Shown: positions 1-12,483 of the stretch, one piece after another
Position numbering within the stretch: the first letter of the stretch is position 1
How the letters are laid out: each line of letters begins with the position of its first letter
From: Bemisia tabaci
Lineage: Eukaryota > Arthropoda > Insecta > Hemiptera > Aleyrodidae
Direction of reading: 5' to 3'
Assembly: GCF_918797505.1 (NCBI RefSeq)
Contig: NC_092796.1
Span: 31,816,098-31,880,097, forward strand
Length of the DNA stretch: 64,000 nucleotides
Translations under genes and position numbers: made by a program
Notes under the pieces: generated by a model
Database searches by the model: none
Seen by the model: the letters and a program-made list of their open reading frames with translations, nothing else
What the model was told of the DNA's origin: nothing

Positions 1-581
1 ATTTTGCGCATAAGTCGCAATTTTGCAATCTTGAAAGGGAGTTACGTTCCCCCGTGCGGGAAACGACAAATTTTGAGCATTTTAAATTTTTCACCGATTC
101 TAGGACGAGAAAAAGGCCCTCTAGACACTTGTTACCCTCTACAAACCAAACATTCAAGGTATTCTGAATCCACTGTGCCAGGTGAGAATGATATCCTGGG
201 AGCTGGGCAGAACCCCGAATCCTCCTCTCTCGGCTCGAGCGAGTGCGCTGCGTGATCTGTGGGTCGTGAGCCGAAAGAGGTCGGATCGCGGGGGCCGACC
301 GGGGGGGGGGGGATCGGGGGGTTCGGGGGGGGGATCGGCCTCGGGCGCGTGCGCCCCGTGGAACGCAAGCGCCGAGCCGAGCGCGGTCATAAAGCAATAA
401 AAGCAACACGCTGATAAAGGCGACCACGAACGGGAAGAACTCCGACCCGACCGAGAAGCGAGTCCCACGAAACCCGCCTATCGAACTTCGATATCGATAC
501 TCTGCGAGGAATCGATGACCTCGTTCCGTCGTCGAGCGGAATAATTTCATTAACATATGCTGATCAAATTAATGAAAATGG
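1..581. other. No gene seen; GC-rich patch at about 180-540
   Basis: The patch is CpG-rich and carries G runs (about 299-340). Overlapping open frames on both strands are low-complexity and not convincing. It could be a promoter or 5' UTR region. Confidence 0.5.
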
Positions 582-1090
582 GAATGGAGATGTTTCATGT
601 GTAAGGGATTCGCGATTTGACCATTGATTCTTATGTAAAAGTTCGAGAAAAACACGATGGTGCCACTGGTTTTCTCTGAAATCATCTCCCAAGCTCAAAA
701 AAAGCTCTCAAAGTGGGGCTAAAATGGAGGGGATATCCCATCCTACCCTGAGAGTCCTCCTCTACATCAAAACAAACTCTCCATGCAAAGATAGGGAGCA
801 AATACATTAGCAGGGTTGCCACTTTATTTGGGGACTCCAAGACTGAAAACACGACAACCCTGCTAATGTATTTGCTCCCTATCTTTGCATGGAGAGTTTG
901 TTTTGATGTAGATGTGGACTCTCAGGGTAGGGTGGGATATCCCCTCCATTTTTGCCTCACTTTGAGAGCTTTTTTTGAGCTTGGGAGATGATTTCAGAGA
1001 AAACCAGTGGTACCATCGTGTTCCTCGCGAACTTTTACATAAGAATCAATGGTCAAATCGCAAATCTCTCACACATGCAACATCTCCATT
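582..1090. mobile_element. Family L copy 1, 509-bp palindrome
   Basis: Arms of about 240 bp begin AATGGAGATGT and end ACATCTCCATT, meeting near TTATTTGGGGACTCCAAGAC. The arms contain AAAAAGCTCTCAAAGTGGGG-type sequence. No coding capacity. Confidence 0.8.
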
Positions 1091-1153
1091 AAGATAGTCT
1101 TTTCTGTTATACGTCGCAAAAATGGCGGATAGTACTAAGACAGACCCCTAATC

Positions 1154-1533
1154 GGACGTATTTCTACCAAACAGACCTATGTGCAGGTGAGAAATATGGG
1201 GTGTGCTCGTTGAAGCTGCATAAGAAGCAATGTAAAAGTGGGCGTGATTCCTTTTGAAGAATTGGAAAAGCGGGATTTTACATTCTATCAAACAGACCTA
1301 TGTGCCAACTGAATGCGAGATTCTTGAGCCGCGGGCATGGCAAGATAGCATTGTCGACAGGGCTCATGAGTTAAAGCGCCCCGACGACGATTACCCCCTC
1401 GCGCGTGTGCTCGATCATTGCCGCTGACGTCACTGGCGCTTTATTATTCTCATTCACTCTTGCGCAAAGAGAACTAACGAGCACACCCCATATTTCTCAC
1501 CTCCACATAGGTCTGTTTGGTAAAAATACGCCC
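1154..1533. mobile_element. Family K copy 1 (GGACGTATTTC element, long form)
   Basis: Starts GGACGTATTTCTACCAAACA and ends with a decayed inverse; flanks AATC / AATT. An inner second set of inverted repeats (TTCTATCAAACAGACCTATG) suggests a compound structure. Confidence 0.75.
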
Positions 1534-1605
1534 AATTGGGGCCGTGCTTTTAGTCGCGGCAATGGATTCTATCGCATGGATTAATTTAGAATCTTGGATC
1601 CTTGG

Positions 1606-1778
1606 CAGTGGCGTTGTTTGTTTTGCTATATATATATTGATCTGTCATTTGAACCTATGGTAAAGTAAAGGATTGATGAAGAAGGTGTTTGCAATGAACA
1701 CCCTAATAATAGATTCCTTACCCTAACTTCAAATGGGGAATTATCGATGATAATCGATCATTTGCGCTATCGCCACTG
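1606..1778. mobile_element. Family A copy 1 (palindromic hAT-like MITE)
   Basis: CAGTGGCG start and CGCCACTG end; 8-bp duplication ATCCTTGG on both sides. Family consensus: about 165 bp, termini CAGTGGCGTGGCGTGCTTTG, with a near-palindromic core containing TTTAAACCTATGG and GTGTTCGCAGCGAACACC. Confidence 0.8.
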
Positions 1779-1786
1779 ATCCTTGG

Positions 1787-3535
1787 AAAAGCAAACCTAT
1801 GTTATGGTTTTCATAAAAACATAGTCTCGGAATTTTTTCACTAAAATTTCCAAATTTTTGCACTCGTTTTTGTGTTAAAAATTTGCAAGAATAAATTGAT
1901 GTTGAAAAAACCAAAAAATTCGATGTAACGGATACGTAACAGCATGTCTCAAAAGGTAAACATAGGGGTGATTATTCGATTTTTTTTTCGTTTCGCAGTT
2001 TTTTTCTACTCATCACAAAAAGAACCTAGATCAAAGAACAAGAAGCTCGCACGGCACGGGTATCCATGCCCCTCAGATGTATCAGGGTTTTTCTGGGAGT
2101 TTTGCGGATTAGCAAAATACGCTAAATTTTTGTCCCCTTTTTGATTTTTGTTTACCCTTTGTCCCCCGTAAACATTTACAGTATTAATTTTCGCTCAAAT
2201 TAAAAGTACCTAGATAAGTTTAACTTTGCTCTAACGGCCATGCAACAATGTAATAATTGCAGAGTCATAAAACTCGTTTTGAATCTGCTGTATGACGCCA
2301 TAACAAAAAACTTCCAGTTCTCTAATTCTAAACCAACCGTCAAAGGAAGTGTGACGCACATGTTCCTACCAACTTATATTAACGCAATATTATATTCTTT
2401 GCAAAATTAATCGATGCAAGTTTGACAAGTAACATGTTTGAATAAAAATGATGATATCTCCTCCTAAAACAGCAGAAATCCTTAATAATAAGAACAATTT
2501 TAAATAACGGTTGGACCACAGCGTCGAGGCAATTGTTACAGAAATTTTGGCTTCTCTTGATTTTTGCGTATTGCACCGCTGAATGTTCTCGCTACATAAT
2601 GCACATTTAATACGACCGAAAGTAATTTGATCTAAAAATATTAGTCATCAATTAATTCAAACACTAAAGCAAATACAGCGTGCAGACTGTAAAATTCTTT
2701 CCATTTTCCACAATAAAATTAAATTCGCCAGATAAACTCTTTCTCTATCATAAATATGACATATGAAACAAACAAATATTAAAAAAAAAATTTCAACTTT
2801 CTTTTTGAAAAATGGTTCGAAGCACAAATTTATAAAAGTAATCTAACATTTTATAACAATTAAATTCTTTCAACAACGCTGTAAGCAAGTTTCGAATATG
2901 TTCAAAAAGGAACTGAAGCATATGGGATAAAAAAGGCGTCTACTTGACAAAAAGATAAACCTACTAATAAACCAGACGATGGATTTTAAGTCGCTTCCAT
3001 AGAAATAAAATAAAGTGGCAAACATAAAATCTAAGAATTATAGGGAAGAATTGATTTTTTCACGATTTTTAATTTTTTAAATAAACGGACTAATATTGAA
3101 AAAGATTTAAAATAAATCCTGATGGGATTTATTATGATAAATAAAGTTAGGATCCGAAAAGCGCAAACGCATTTTTCCGTCTAGAAATCCCTCAGAATAA
3201 TATCTATTTTGACCTTTGAAATTTTCAACTCTAATCACACTGGTCCTGTAGGCTTTATCTTAAACCAAATTCAAGAAAAAATCCATCATTATCATGCAAT
3301 AAGAAAAAGTTACGGTCGCACCGTTTCTTGACATTGGTTGAAAGTTCGCCAAAATGACTTAATGTTCATTTAATCCAGCATGCTTCAATTTTTATAAAAT
3401 TCCGTGCAATTTAGAATACCGTCACTGACCATCCCCCCACCATAATTCTAAAGTAAATTTTTAAAACTTTTTGGAAATATCCGGTTTACTTAAACTCTCG
3501 CATCCTTTATGGAAGCCAGTGTAGACGACAAGGAT
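1787..3535. other. AT-rich unique DNA, nothing recognised
   Basis: No long frame, repeat family or RNA gene was seen. Confidence 0.6.
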
Positions 3536-3539
3536 AGTG

Positions 3540-4016
3540 CTGCCGTGCTAACATTAAAACGCCGTATAAACGTCCGAGAGTTGCCACATTTTCTTCGACA
3601 GATCGTTCATTTTTGAGGAGAGCTATATACAAATGTTTCTTATTGACATTTTCAGCTAGATTTGATCTCCAACTAAATTCTCTGAAAATTTCGAAATTCC
3701 CAAAATTTCCCTGAAGATTCATATTTTACCCAAGGAAATTTGGCGCCATTCGCTTTTACTGCCGTGCTAAATATAAACGCCGTACGTAGCATTCGAATGT
3801 TGCCAAAGTTCCAAAAAAAATGTTGAGTAATTTCTTGAAATTTCCAGACTTTTTACATCAATTTACGAAGAAAACCCTCCGAAAAATTGGAAGAGACATT
3901 TTCACAAATTTTCCTAAAAATCCGTGATTTTTCGAGGGAAATTTAGCAGCGCCCAATGGATCATACGGCGTTCTTGCCTAGCATCGCAACATACGGCGTT
4001 TTTTCTCGGCACGGCG
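3540..4016. mobile_element. Family C fragments, nested
   Basis: TGCCGTGCTAACATTAAAAC at the left and several CGCCGTA / CATACGGCGTT motifs, ending CGGCACGGCGG. At least two overlapping copies. Family C consensus: about 255 bp, CTGCCGTGCTAAGGAAAAAC to its inverse. Confidence 0.6.
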
Positions 4017-4436
4017 GAGTGAGAGAGCGCGACTTCGCCCGGCCCTCGCAGACGTCACGAGTTAACCACCTTCAAAATGGCGGCTCCGCCTTGCGGTTGC
4101 GCCTTCCATGTCGAGCTTTAATTGCTTCAGCTGATTAAAATCTCCCGCTCCTCGACCCCCCCCCCCTCCCCCGGGTCCCTCTCCACGATTCCCGGTTCTC
4201 AGGGAAGGGGGGCTGCTCAGTGCTCACGCCACCGGACAACTTGCTCATTAGGCCGAGAACGTCTACGTTGCGTTGCGTTGCGTTGGTTTTTCTTCTTCTT
4301 CTTCGTACGAAAATATATTCTCGGGGGTCCCCAACTGGTCGCTACGTGGCCCAACTCCACCTTTGCCTTTGAGAAGGATCATCGTAATGGAGTTATGGAG
4401 TTCCAGTGCATCTGCCTGAACGAGATGAACACTATA
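4017..4436. other. No gene seen
   Basis: GC-rich start with a CGACCCCCCCCCCCTCCC tract; short frames only. Confidence 0.5.
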
Positions 4437-4670
4437 CACTGGAAAAAAAAACCACATTGGATCTAGAGTCCAGACTCTTAAAAACATCGACAAGAAAAAG
4501 TACTCTGATTGAATCAGAATCTAGCTTAAATCAAGAACCAAGCCTCTTAATTTAAGCGGATTTCGTTTTGATTCAAGCAAAAATCCAATTGAGTATTTTT
4601 TCTTGTCAATGTTTTCAAGAGTCTGGACTCTAGATCCAATGTGTTTTTTTTTTTTGTTTTTTTTCCAGTG
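4437..4670. mobile_element. Family D copy 1 (CACTGGAAAAA palindrome)
   Basis: About 230 bp, CACTGGAAAAAAAAACCACA to TTTTCCAGTG. Arms contain ATTGGATCTAGAGTCCAGAC and its inverse. Flanked by TATA / TA. Confidence 0.8.
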
Positions 4671-4869
4671 TATCCTTTCTTATTAGTCTTGTAATGGATA
4701 CTCACTTGAAGTTCAACATTTTTTCTCTGATTGAATTTTTGAACTTTTCGGCCTTGTTCTCTCCGCGAAATAGTGTGGACCCAGCTTTTTCCATCCATAT
4801 TCGCTGTTTTATTCTGATCTTGCTTTTTGGAATCACCTTGTATATAACTACAAGAGCAGTTTCTAATGG

Positions 4870-5075
4870 TGCATTTACGCTTTCGTACCCGGAACAGCCC
4901 CGACGGGCAATTTTTTTCCGTCAGTTGTTTTTCCTACCCTTGCATTAAAGTCTCCGGCGCTATCCCCGTCCGTGCGACTTTCGTAAGGCCATAGAAGCCG
5001 CGGCACACTCAGGCCCAGACCTTTTTGGCAACGGTCTGCTGAGTGTAACCCCTGTCGAGATTTCAAGATTACCAA
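4870..5075 (-). pseudogene. Possible LINE endonuclease remnant
   Basis: On the - strand a short frame contains GDFNARVG (about 4955-4932). This resembles the GDFNA signature of the apurinic-type endonuclease of non-LTR retrotransposons. The flanking residues are not convincingly LINE-like and no reverse transcriptase was seen. If real it is a small dead fragment. Confidence 0.3.
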
Positions 5076-7127
5076 CTAATTGACATAGCTCAAGGCGTGG
5101 AATCGATTAGATCGATCGATAGATCGGACGATCCCGAGGCTCCCCGGGCGAAGCCACTGCTATGAATTTTGTAATCACGTTGACAGACTGATGTTCGTAC
5201 AGCTTATCGTGCGTCCGTGAGGTTATGCGGAAATCATAGAGAGTACTTTCAAAATTGGAAAGTCATAAGTTGTAGGTAAAATATCTTTCTTCCTATCGAT
5301 ACCAATACTGATAAGATGTATATTTTTGAAGCTTCGAAGCATGATCTCCAATAAAAGTAGGATTAGAGGAAGAGGAAAATAAACAAAGGGAAGATTTCGA
5401 TGAAGGACCATTTTTGGGTTCAGTTGGGCTGAATAATCTCTACTATGCGATTTTTTCTCATTGAGAATCCATGTATTACAAAATGCATCATGATTTGGTC
5501 ATTTTTTTCTCTTTTTGGGTCGCAAAAACACGTAATTGGCGGGTTTGTAGAACGCAAAAAATCCTCCCTTAGAGACACGTTTAAGCCAGTACTTGAGTTC
5601 AAAAGAGACCAAAAATGACCAAATCCTTATGAATTCCGTAAGATGTGGCCTTTAATGGTCAAAAATTCGCCGAGTTGAGAATATCAAGTCCGCGTTGGGC
5701 CCAATAACGGTCCTTATTGATACACCTCCTTAACTTCACCCGATATATCGGGTTTACTATATACTATAGTAAACGATTATATGCACCTAAAATCGGTCAG
5801 ATCATTTAAACGCATTGGCATGCAAAATAATTGGATTCGCAAAGGGTAGAGGTTGTCATTGCAAGCAATTTAGGCCCATTAATAATCACTTGAATAATGA
5901 AGTTGCTAGACGGCGCCTTCTGGAGCCTCTCGTTGTAAAGCGATCATAAAAGCGTTAATGGTTATTGTTGCTGAGGTGTTTTAAACAATAAACTACTACA
6001 CTAGGCAATGCGGCTAGTATGGCGTCATCTAAATCTTGTTTGTCCTGACGGCTTCAATCACTCTAATGGAATTTTTATTTTATTTTTTCAGGTAAACATC
6101 TCCACCAGTCATTTAATTCTCTTACATAGTAACTCAGAATTATGTCAATGAAATGGTAAGTCGAAACACATTTACACGTAAAATTATGTCTGCAGTTTTA
6201 AACTGCGCTCAGCAAGACTGAATAAACTTGAGGAGAAAATCACAGCAGTTATAGAATCCTCATTCCACTGTCATACAGATGTCGGTGGATAACTCTATTT
6301 TTTTTTTCTTTCATGAACCTTGAAAAGTATGGAATTATAGAAACGACATATTTCATGTCAAAATATAGTCACGCTCATATTTTGTGTAAAACAAGAAAAG
6401 AACGCGACAAACTGATGAAAATGTGGTCCCCCACGCCTTCAATTCAATGATTCTGCAATTCGAGCCGCAGGAAGCTGTCTTTTATTCGTCCTGTTTTTCT
6501 TTCGTCAGCGAGTTCTTATCAAAAATTATTTTTATCAAGTCAGCACAAATGCAAATGCCAAACTCAACAAATTCTTTTTTCTCGATGACTGTCATTTTCT
6601 CTGCAGTTCTGTTTGGTTTACCGGTGATTTTTCCCCCGAAAGCAAGAAAGAGCCATTGCGTGCTTCCGCAATGTTATTAGATCGTATTTTTTTGCTCCTT
6701 TTCTTTTTTCATCCTACAATTGTTACGCTTCAATCTTTCTTTTACCGTTTTCGAACTCGCAAAACGATAGGTTCAAGGCTTCTATAATTCTTGGTTGGCA
6801 CCATAATCAGCTGGGTAAATATGAATCTCTTGGGTCTAAAGGGTGTTTACTGACAAAACAGAGATGACGGAACTTCAATAAATGGTAGTTTTAAGCTGTA
6901 TCTAAAATATTGGAAAATATTTGGCTTATAATACATTTTCGGGGGTCTGGGAAGAAATTTACCCCCCACCCCCTGTATTTTGACGGATTTAAAAAAAATT
7001 AATTGTAACTGATAAAAATGAATGTACTCCAAGATCTTATAAAATAATAACTGAATAATTTCACTCTAAAAAAATGTAACACGAAAGAAAGAAATAAATC
7101 ATAAGCAGATCCAGTTATTTCGAATGA
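5076..7127. other. Mostly unique DNA; one exon-like segment
   Basis: A pyrimidine-rich acceptor ends at 6091, and a GTAAGT donor starts at 6156 after ATGTCAATGAAATG. That 64-bp segment could be a 5' exon, but there is no further support. Two small adjacent palindromes are at 5738-5775. Confidence 0.4.
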
Positions 7128-7400
7128 GGGGGCAGAAGGGGGGGGGGTCCGGGGGCTCCACCGAGAAAATTATCGAAATTTTTAATAATCTAACATGCAT
7201 TTTGAGCCAATTTCATCATAAATAATCACCAAACATAGGCGTTCTTCCTTCCTCCGTCCCTTCCTTCTTTCTTTCTTCCCTTTTCCTTCCTTCTTTTTTT
7301 CTTCCCTTTTCCTTCCTTCTTTTTTGAGGGGGGGGGGGGGGCATATGCCCCCTACGCCTTCCTACTGCCACCATGCCCCTCGGCTGCCACTCATGAAGTA
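7128..7400. repeat. Family I copy 1 (pyrimidine/purine-tract repeat)
   Basis: GGGGTCCGGGGGCTCCACCG, then GCATTTTGAGCCAATTTC, then a CTTCC-rich tract and a poly-G run. Shared with 20845-21097 and 24383-24606. Confidence 0.6.
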
Positions 7401-7439
7401 AATAAAAAATAAATTCAGTTTCTTGAAGTTCTTGGAAAG

Positions 7440-7826
7440 TTGAGAAAAGTGCTTTGTCCCATTTTTACCCTATACGAAAGCATGATTTTCTCTCTTTGGC
7501 TAAAATTTATTCGTGGCGTTCTACGTCTTCATGCTAGAGGCGCACGGCGGCGCACGCGCATTCAACAGCTGGAAACGAGCGATTGCAAAAGGCATTCGTC
7601 CTTAGCCCTATTAAAGTTTGTGGAAACCGCGGGCCCCGGAACGAACCGGTTGCGGTTGACTGGTGGCAGGTGGCCGGCCAGTCCACGCCTCCAAGTTGTT
7701 CTCATCGCGCGGCCACCAATCCACCATCCAGCATTCACCGCCATCATCGACTTGCACTCGCCATAATTGGTCGCACAGTGCATCGTCACCCGACCGGCAT
7801 ACGACAAAAATAATTATCACCGACCT
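7440..7826. other. GC-rich unique stretch, no gene identified
   Basis: Overlapping frames on both strands (up to about 108 codons) have no recognisable domain. It could be a regulatory block or an unknown exon. Confidence 0.35.
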
Positions 7827-8392
7827 CAGTGTCGCAATTATTAGCCATATTACACTTCTGCCATATTGAGGAAAAACGCCGCATGAGCCTTTAAACGTTG
7901 CCATATTGCCTTTCACAAATCACAAATTCCGAGAACATTTGTGAATATTTCCTTTCCAATTTTTAAAGAATTTGTTAGAAGTTTTATGTAAATACACTGA
8001 AAAAAAAAATCTCGGTGTATTTACTAAGAAAAGGGTAAAATTACCAAGAATTCAGGGTTCTATTTGATCCCAGTTTTTTTTTGGGGTAAAATTACCATTT
8101 ATGGAATTGGTAATTTTACCGATAAATCTCGGTAAAATTATTGACTTTCTCGGTAATTTTACTGGACTCCGGTAAAAACGCCAATATTTTTTATCGACTG
8201 TGGTAGAATTACCGATATAAAATGGCAAAGTTACCGGGAATTGATTACCAATAAAAGTGGTATTCTTACCTGAAAAAAGCAGTAAAAATACCGGTTTTTA
8301 GGTAAGCTTACCAGTCTGTCCTGGTAAAATTACCAATAATTGGTAAAGGTACCAACGGACCTTGGTAAAAACGCAGCGAATTTTTTTCAGTG
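7827..8392. mobile_element. CACTG-ended GGTAAAATTACC element with left 168-bp flanking repeat
   Basis: The element itself is 7995-8392 (398 bp), from CACTGAAAAAAAAAATCTCG to ATTTTTTTCAGTG. Its interior is built of about a dozen GGTAA / TTACC motifs in both orientations. The 168 bp before it (7827-7994) recur directly after it (8393-8560). Confidence 0.75.
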
Positions 8393-8560
8393 CAGTGTCG
8401 CAATTATTAGCCATATTACACTTTTGCCATATTGACGAAAAACGCCGTTAGAGCCTTCAAAAGTTGCCATATTTCCTTAAACAAATCACAAATTCCGAGA
8501 AAATTCGTGAATAATTCCTTTCCAATTTTTAAAGAATTTGTTAGAAGTTTTATCTAAATA
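8393..8560. repeat. Right copy of the 168-bp direct repeat
   Basis: Matches 7827-7994 end to end with a few substitutions (CAGTGTCGCAATTATTAGCC to the AAATA end). Internally it carries family-C-like AAAAACGCCG and TTGCCATAT motifs. Confidence 0.8.
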
Positions 8561-8846
8561 ATGGTCTGAAAATTTCAAGGAAAAGTATCCCTCACTTTCG
8601 TCGAAAATACATATTTTTCGACTTATTATTGGGATTGGGCAACATTCAAATGTTCATACAGTGGTCTTACTTAGCACGTCAGAATTGCTCGACTATTTGA
8701 ATTTTCTGCAACAAATGTGATGGAGCCAGACGAGATCACTCTCAAAGGGTGAAGGGGAAAAATAAGATACCTCTATACCAATTACCAAAGCTTAGAGGAG
8801 TTTATGTTTAATGAGCTCAACGTTGCGTTTACCATGTACATATATA

Positions 8847-9093
8847 TCGACGGTGAAACTCCAATGTCTGTAGCAAACTTCCCATCATACTTTATTTATT
8901 AAATGGAAGACTTCTCGACGTCAATTCTTAAAAACTTTCGGGATTTGTCCTTTCAGAGCGGAACTAAAATCCATAAAAGAATTGACGAAATTCAGTCGAT
9001 ATCTTCTCTATCAAAAAATAAAATAGGAGCGGAGATTTGTGAACACCGCAAAAGAGATACGTGGTTTGGGGATTTCACCGCCGCGTCGATGTG
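8847..9093. mobile_element. Family J copy 1
   Basis: ATCGACGGTGAAACTCCAAT to TTTCACCGCCGCGTCGAT; the usual arm has GCAAACCGAGATACGTG-type sequence. Confidence 0.6.
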
Positions 9094-10151
9094 CATATTT
9101 ATTTTTTATATTTCTTGCGTAACAGCACGACGAACAACTCTTAAGTCAACTCTCAAACTTAAAAAAACTCTATGTTGAGGCTTGACAAATTTTACGAATA
9201 AGTATTTAAATCATGAATTTTCGTGGCACACAAAAACTATACATTCTGTATCATTTGGCGCAAAGTTAACCGGACAGTTCAAAAAAAAAAAAAAAAAACA
9301 AAGAAAAAGCAACATCTTGGGAGGAAATTTATTAATAAAATTAAAATGAATCGAGGATTTAGACTTCACAACCTTGGATTGGAGATATGCTTTTTCGTCT
9401 GATGAACAACGATTCATTTCGTTGGCCACCAAATATTGATGGAAGGTCAAACTATGATTCGCTTGTGAAATTACTGAAATTGTCCCTCATATTTGATGAG
9501 GTAATTGATAGTGGGATCCAAGCTCATTAGAAGAAATCTCCGTGCATTTTAAAACACCATGGCGACTTAATTTATTTATCCTAATAGAAATTCGGATCAG
9601 AAAAAACCTTCACTTTATCTAAGTAATTTGTATGGCTCCAGTCTCTCACCAACCATTATGGCTTGATTGAAATCAACCAGCTTTTAGCCAGACAGGAACC
9701 GATAATACTCAGTCGTGTGCGGTCGAATGTTACCTCCATTCAAAAGGCAGAAAACACACTGTAGTCGTCCATTTTATCGATGGAACTCCCCAGAACATAA
9801 AACAGGTCTCTTACCGCATTGAATTAAAAAAATGGACATGAATGCCATGATTGCCATGTAAAATAATGGGGGGAAATCGAAGCGTTGGACGAATGTAAGT
9901 GAGCCTCGCATGTGGCAGGAAAGTCGTTAATGTTTTATCCCGCTTTTTCGAGGGAGGGAGGTCTAAGAGGCAGCGGATCTGAGGAGACTTTTCATTGGCC
10001 ATTATACCTTATGGGCTGCCTCCTCCTCCTCCTCCTCCTCCTCTAAAACCCGCACGCACCTGCCTTTTTTTAATGTTTCTCTGTATGAACATTCGGTCGT
10101 TGCCAAATTCCCTTTGATAAACAACTACTTTTCTGCGGATACTGACACTCC
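9094..10151. other. AT-rich unique DNA; only a poly-A run and the TCC microsatellite
   Basis: Nothing gene-like was seen. Confidence 0.6.
10019..10043. repeat. (TCC)n microsatellite
   Basis: Uninterrupted CTCCTCCTC run. Confidence 0.9.
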
Positions 10152-10590
10152 GCGTTCGAAACTCACAGGCGCCAACGCGTCAAATGCGCCTAAAAAATTG
10201 GCCATGGCGCCTAAAAAATGAAGGCTCTGCGCCAACGTGGCCCCTAAAAATTGCCCCCTAAAAATCTGGATTGCCATAGGAAGTCACATAAAGAAAGAAA
10301 TCCAAATCTATTTGAATTGGAAAAACTCAGAATTGTCAGCACCACAAGTGAAATCTTTTTTTATTCCTCACGATTTCATTCTTAGTGCTTTCGTCTTCCC
10401 CAAGTTAAGTACAGCTACTTACTAGTTCTGTTACAAAAACATCTTGCGTGTAACTTTTCACTAAATGAGCCGTAATGTATATGCAAAAAGTCAATTTTGC
10501 CCCTAAAAAATCTTCAATGGCGCCTAAAAATCGAGCTTGATGCGCCTCATGGCTCCTTAAACTCGAAGGTGAGTTTCGAACACTGCTGAC
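10152..10590. mobile_element. Element with GTTCGAAACTCAC ends and CGCCTAAAAA repeats
   Basis: GTTCGAAACTCAC near the left and GTGAGTTTCGAAC at the right; the interior repeats GCGCCTAAAAA / GCCCCTAAAAA at least seven times near both ends. Confidence 0.6.
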
Positions 10591-10794
10591 ACTTAAGTCC
10601 ATAGTGGGATTTTGCGAAAATTTGAACTCGAAAACCTCTAAAAGTGTGAAATCAAACATGAATAATAACAATACACAGGTTGCAGTTCAAAAGTGAGTTT
10701 AGAAAATAAGTTTGTAAAGTTTTCACAATCATGAGCTTGATATGGTCGGATTAAAATTTAACCCTCCGCCTTATGATAGCATGAGCATTGAGAG

Positions 10795-10958
10795 CAGTGG
10801 CGTGGCGTTCTTTGCGATATATCGATTGATCGGCCATTTAAACCTATGGAAAAATGTCGATTAACAGGGTGTTCGCAGCGAACACCTTTATAATCGATTA
10901 TTTACCACAGCTTCAAATTGGGAAATATCGATAGATCGCAAAGCACGCCACGCCACTG
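10795..10958. mobile_element. Family A copy 2
   Basis: Intact termini with duplication ATTGAGAG on both sides. Confidence 0.85.
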
Positions 10959-11339
10959 ATTGAGAGAGCCCCTCGAAGCTTATCCTTTGAGTGGTTCGTC
11001 GAAATTCTTAGTCAGAATTTTAGATTCACATTTTGCGTTATAATTTCGTAAAAGTCGCTCTCCTAAAAAAAAACTTCCCAATTTTGTCCTATGGTCCATT
11101 CTTGCTGCCCCCAAATTAAACAAATTCAAACAGAATTAGTATTTTTAATATTTGAACGTTCGCAAGATGAATGTACAAAGGCCACGAAAATGCAAAAAAC
11201 TTTCCAGCCGGAATTTTAAAATCCTGTTTTCAACCAAATCGAGCGTCCCTAGTTATCAAAATTCCACCTCTGATTATTTTCAGTCTTGCAGTTGTTGTCT
11301 TTTTCAATTTTACTCGTTGCTTTGATACGTTACTTTAGG

Positions 11340-11505
11340 AGCAGGAGCGAAGCGTGAATAATCGATTTATTGATATTTCCCCATTGAAAACTTTGGTAAA
11401 AATCGATTATTAAGGGGTTTGATGCGGACACCCTGTCTATCGATCCTTTCCTATAGGTTTAAATAGCAGATCAATTTATTTATCGCAAAGCACGCCACGC
11501 CACTG
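11340..11505. mobile_element. Family A copy 3, left end decayed
   Basis: The right terminus GCACGCCACGCCACTG is intact. The left end is degenerate (GCGAAGCGTGAATAATCGAT), so its boundary is approximate. Confidence 0.7.
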
Positions 11506-12483
11506 ATGTTTAAGAGCAGAGGAGGTGTTTTCGTGGACAAAAAATACTCAGCATGACAAATAAGTGGCAACAGATTTTCGCGTTGTATCCTCTGTATTCG
11601 CATCTTACGGCCAACTTGAATAGACGAACGAGAGAAGGCTTTCAAACATGAAAAGACCGAGCCGTGGAAAAATCTCACATATCGATCTATCGATGTCCGT
11701 GACCTCCCGCATCATCAGGAGACAAAATATCGAACGAAGAGTTCGATTAAGCTCGATCCATTGCAACGAAAGCGATACATTTAAAAACCTAACAGGTCTA
11801 CTTTCAAATGAGCCCTCCAGCCCTCAAGATCGCTTACAGATGAGGGCTCATGAAAAAAGGAAAAACTCGGTTTTACCATCGACGGATTTAACTGTGATAC
11901 GAAGGAGTCTATGCGAGAAATAAATGGATTTCCTTGACTATCGCGTCACATGAAACGGAGCTCTTTTATTAGTTTATGACTCGTCTCCCCCCTTCCCCCC
12001 GCGCTCTTAACTTTGTTAATGTACCCCATGCCCGCGAGAATGGATCGCAAGGTGAAACCTCCACCTCATTTTATTTCCATTTCTTTATTTTTTATTTTTC
12101 GTTGCCGGGCCATCAACTTTCCTCCCTTATAAATTATTTTTAAAAAGAAACCCTGGAGTAGAGACTGGGGTGCTTCTTGAGGTCAAAACTCAATAAAATT
12201 TAAGGCTGCGTCTGGAAATGGACCATTACATCAGGGAAAAAGAAACTTCGGTCACAAGTACTAATCATCAAGTTCAAACCAGACGCAGCCCACAGTTCGT
12301 CGTTTCCTTAACGAAAGAACGTAACTACATTTCATTGATGCCAAATTTCCCCGCACAAATTGCATTTTTACCGGTAGAATCTTAGGCATTTCTAACTGAA
12401 AACGCCATTGATTTTTTTTCTGAGCTCATGCAAAACTCGGAAAGATTTTGAACACAAATTGCAAAGGTACATTTGGACCGAGT
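11506..12483. other. No gene seen
   Basis: A 91-codon + strand frame (11648-11923) has no recognisable features. Confidence 0.5.

Noticed and set aside
154..468. Overlapping Pro/Gly/Ser-rich frames of 70-100 codons on both strands
   Set aside because: They are created by G runs and CpG-rich composition; there is no domain, and the three frames overlap each other.
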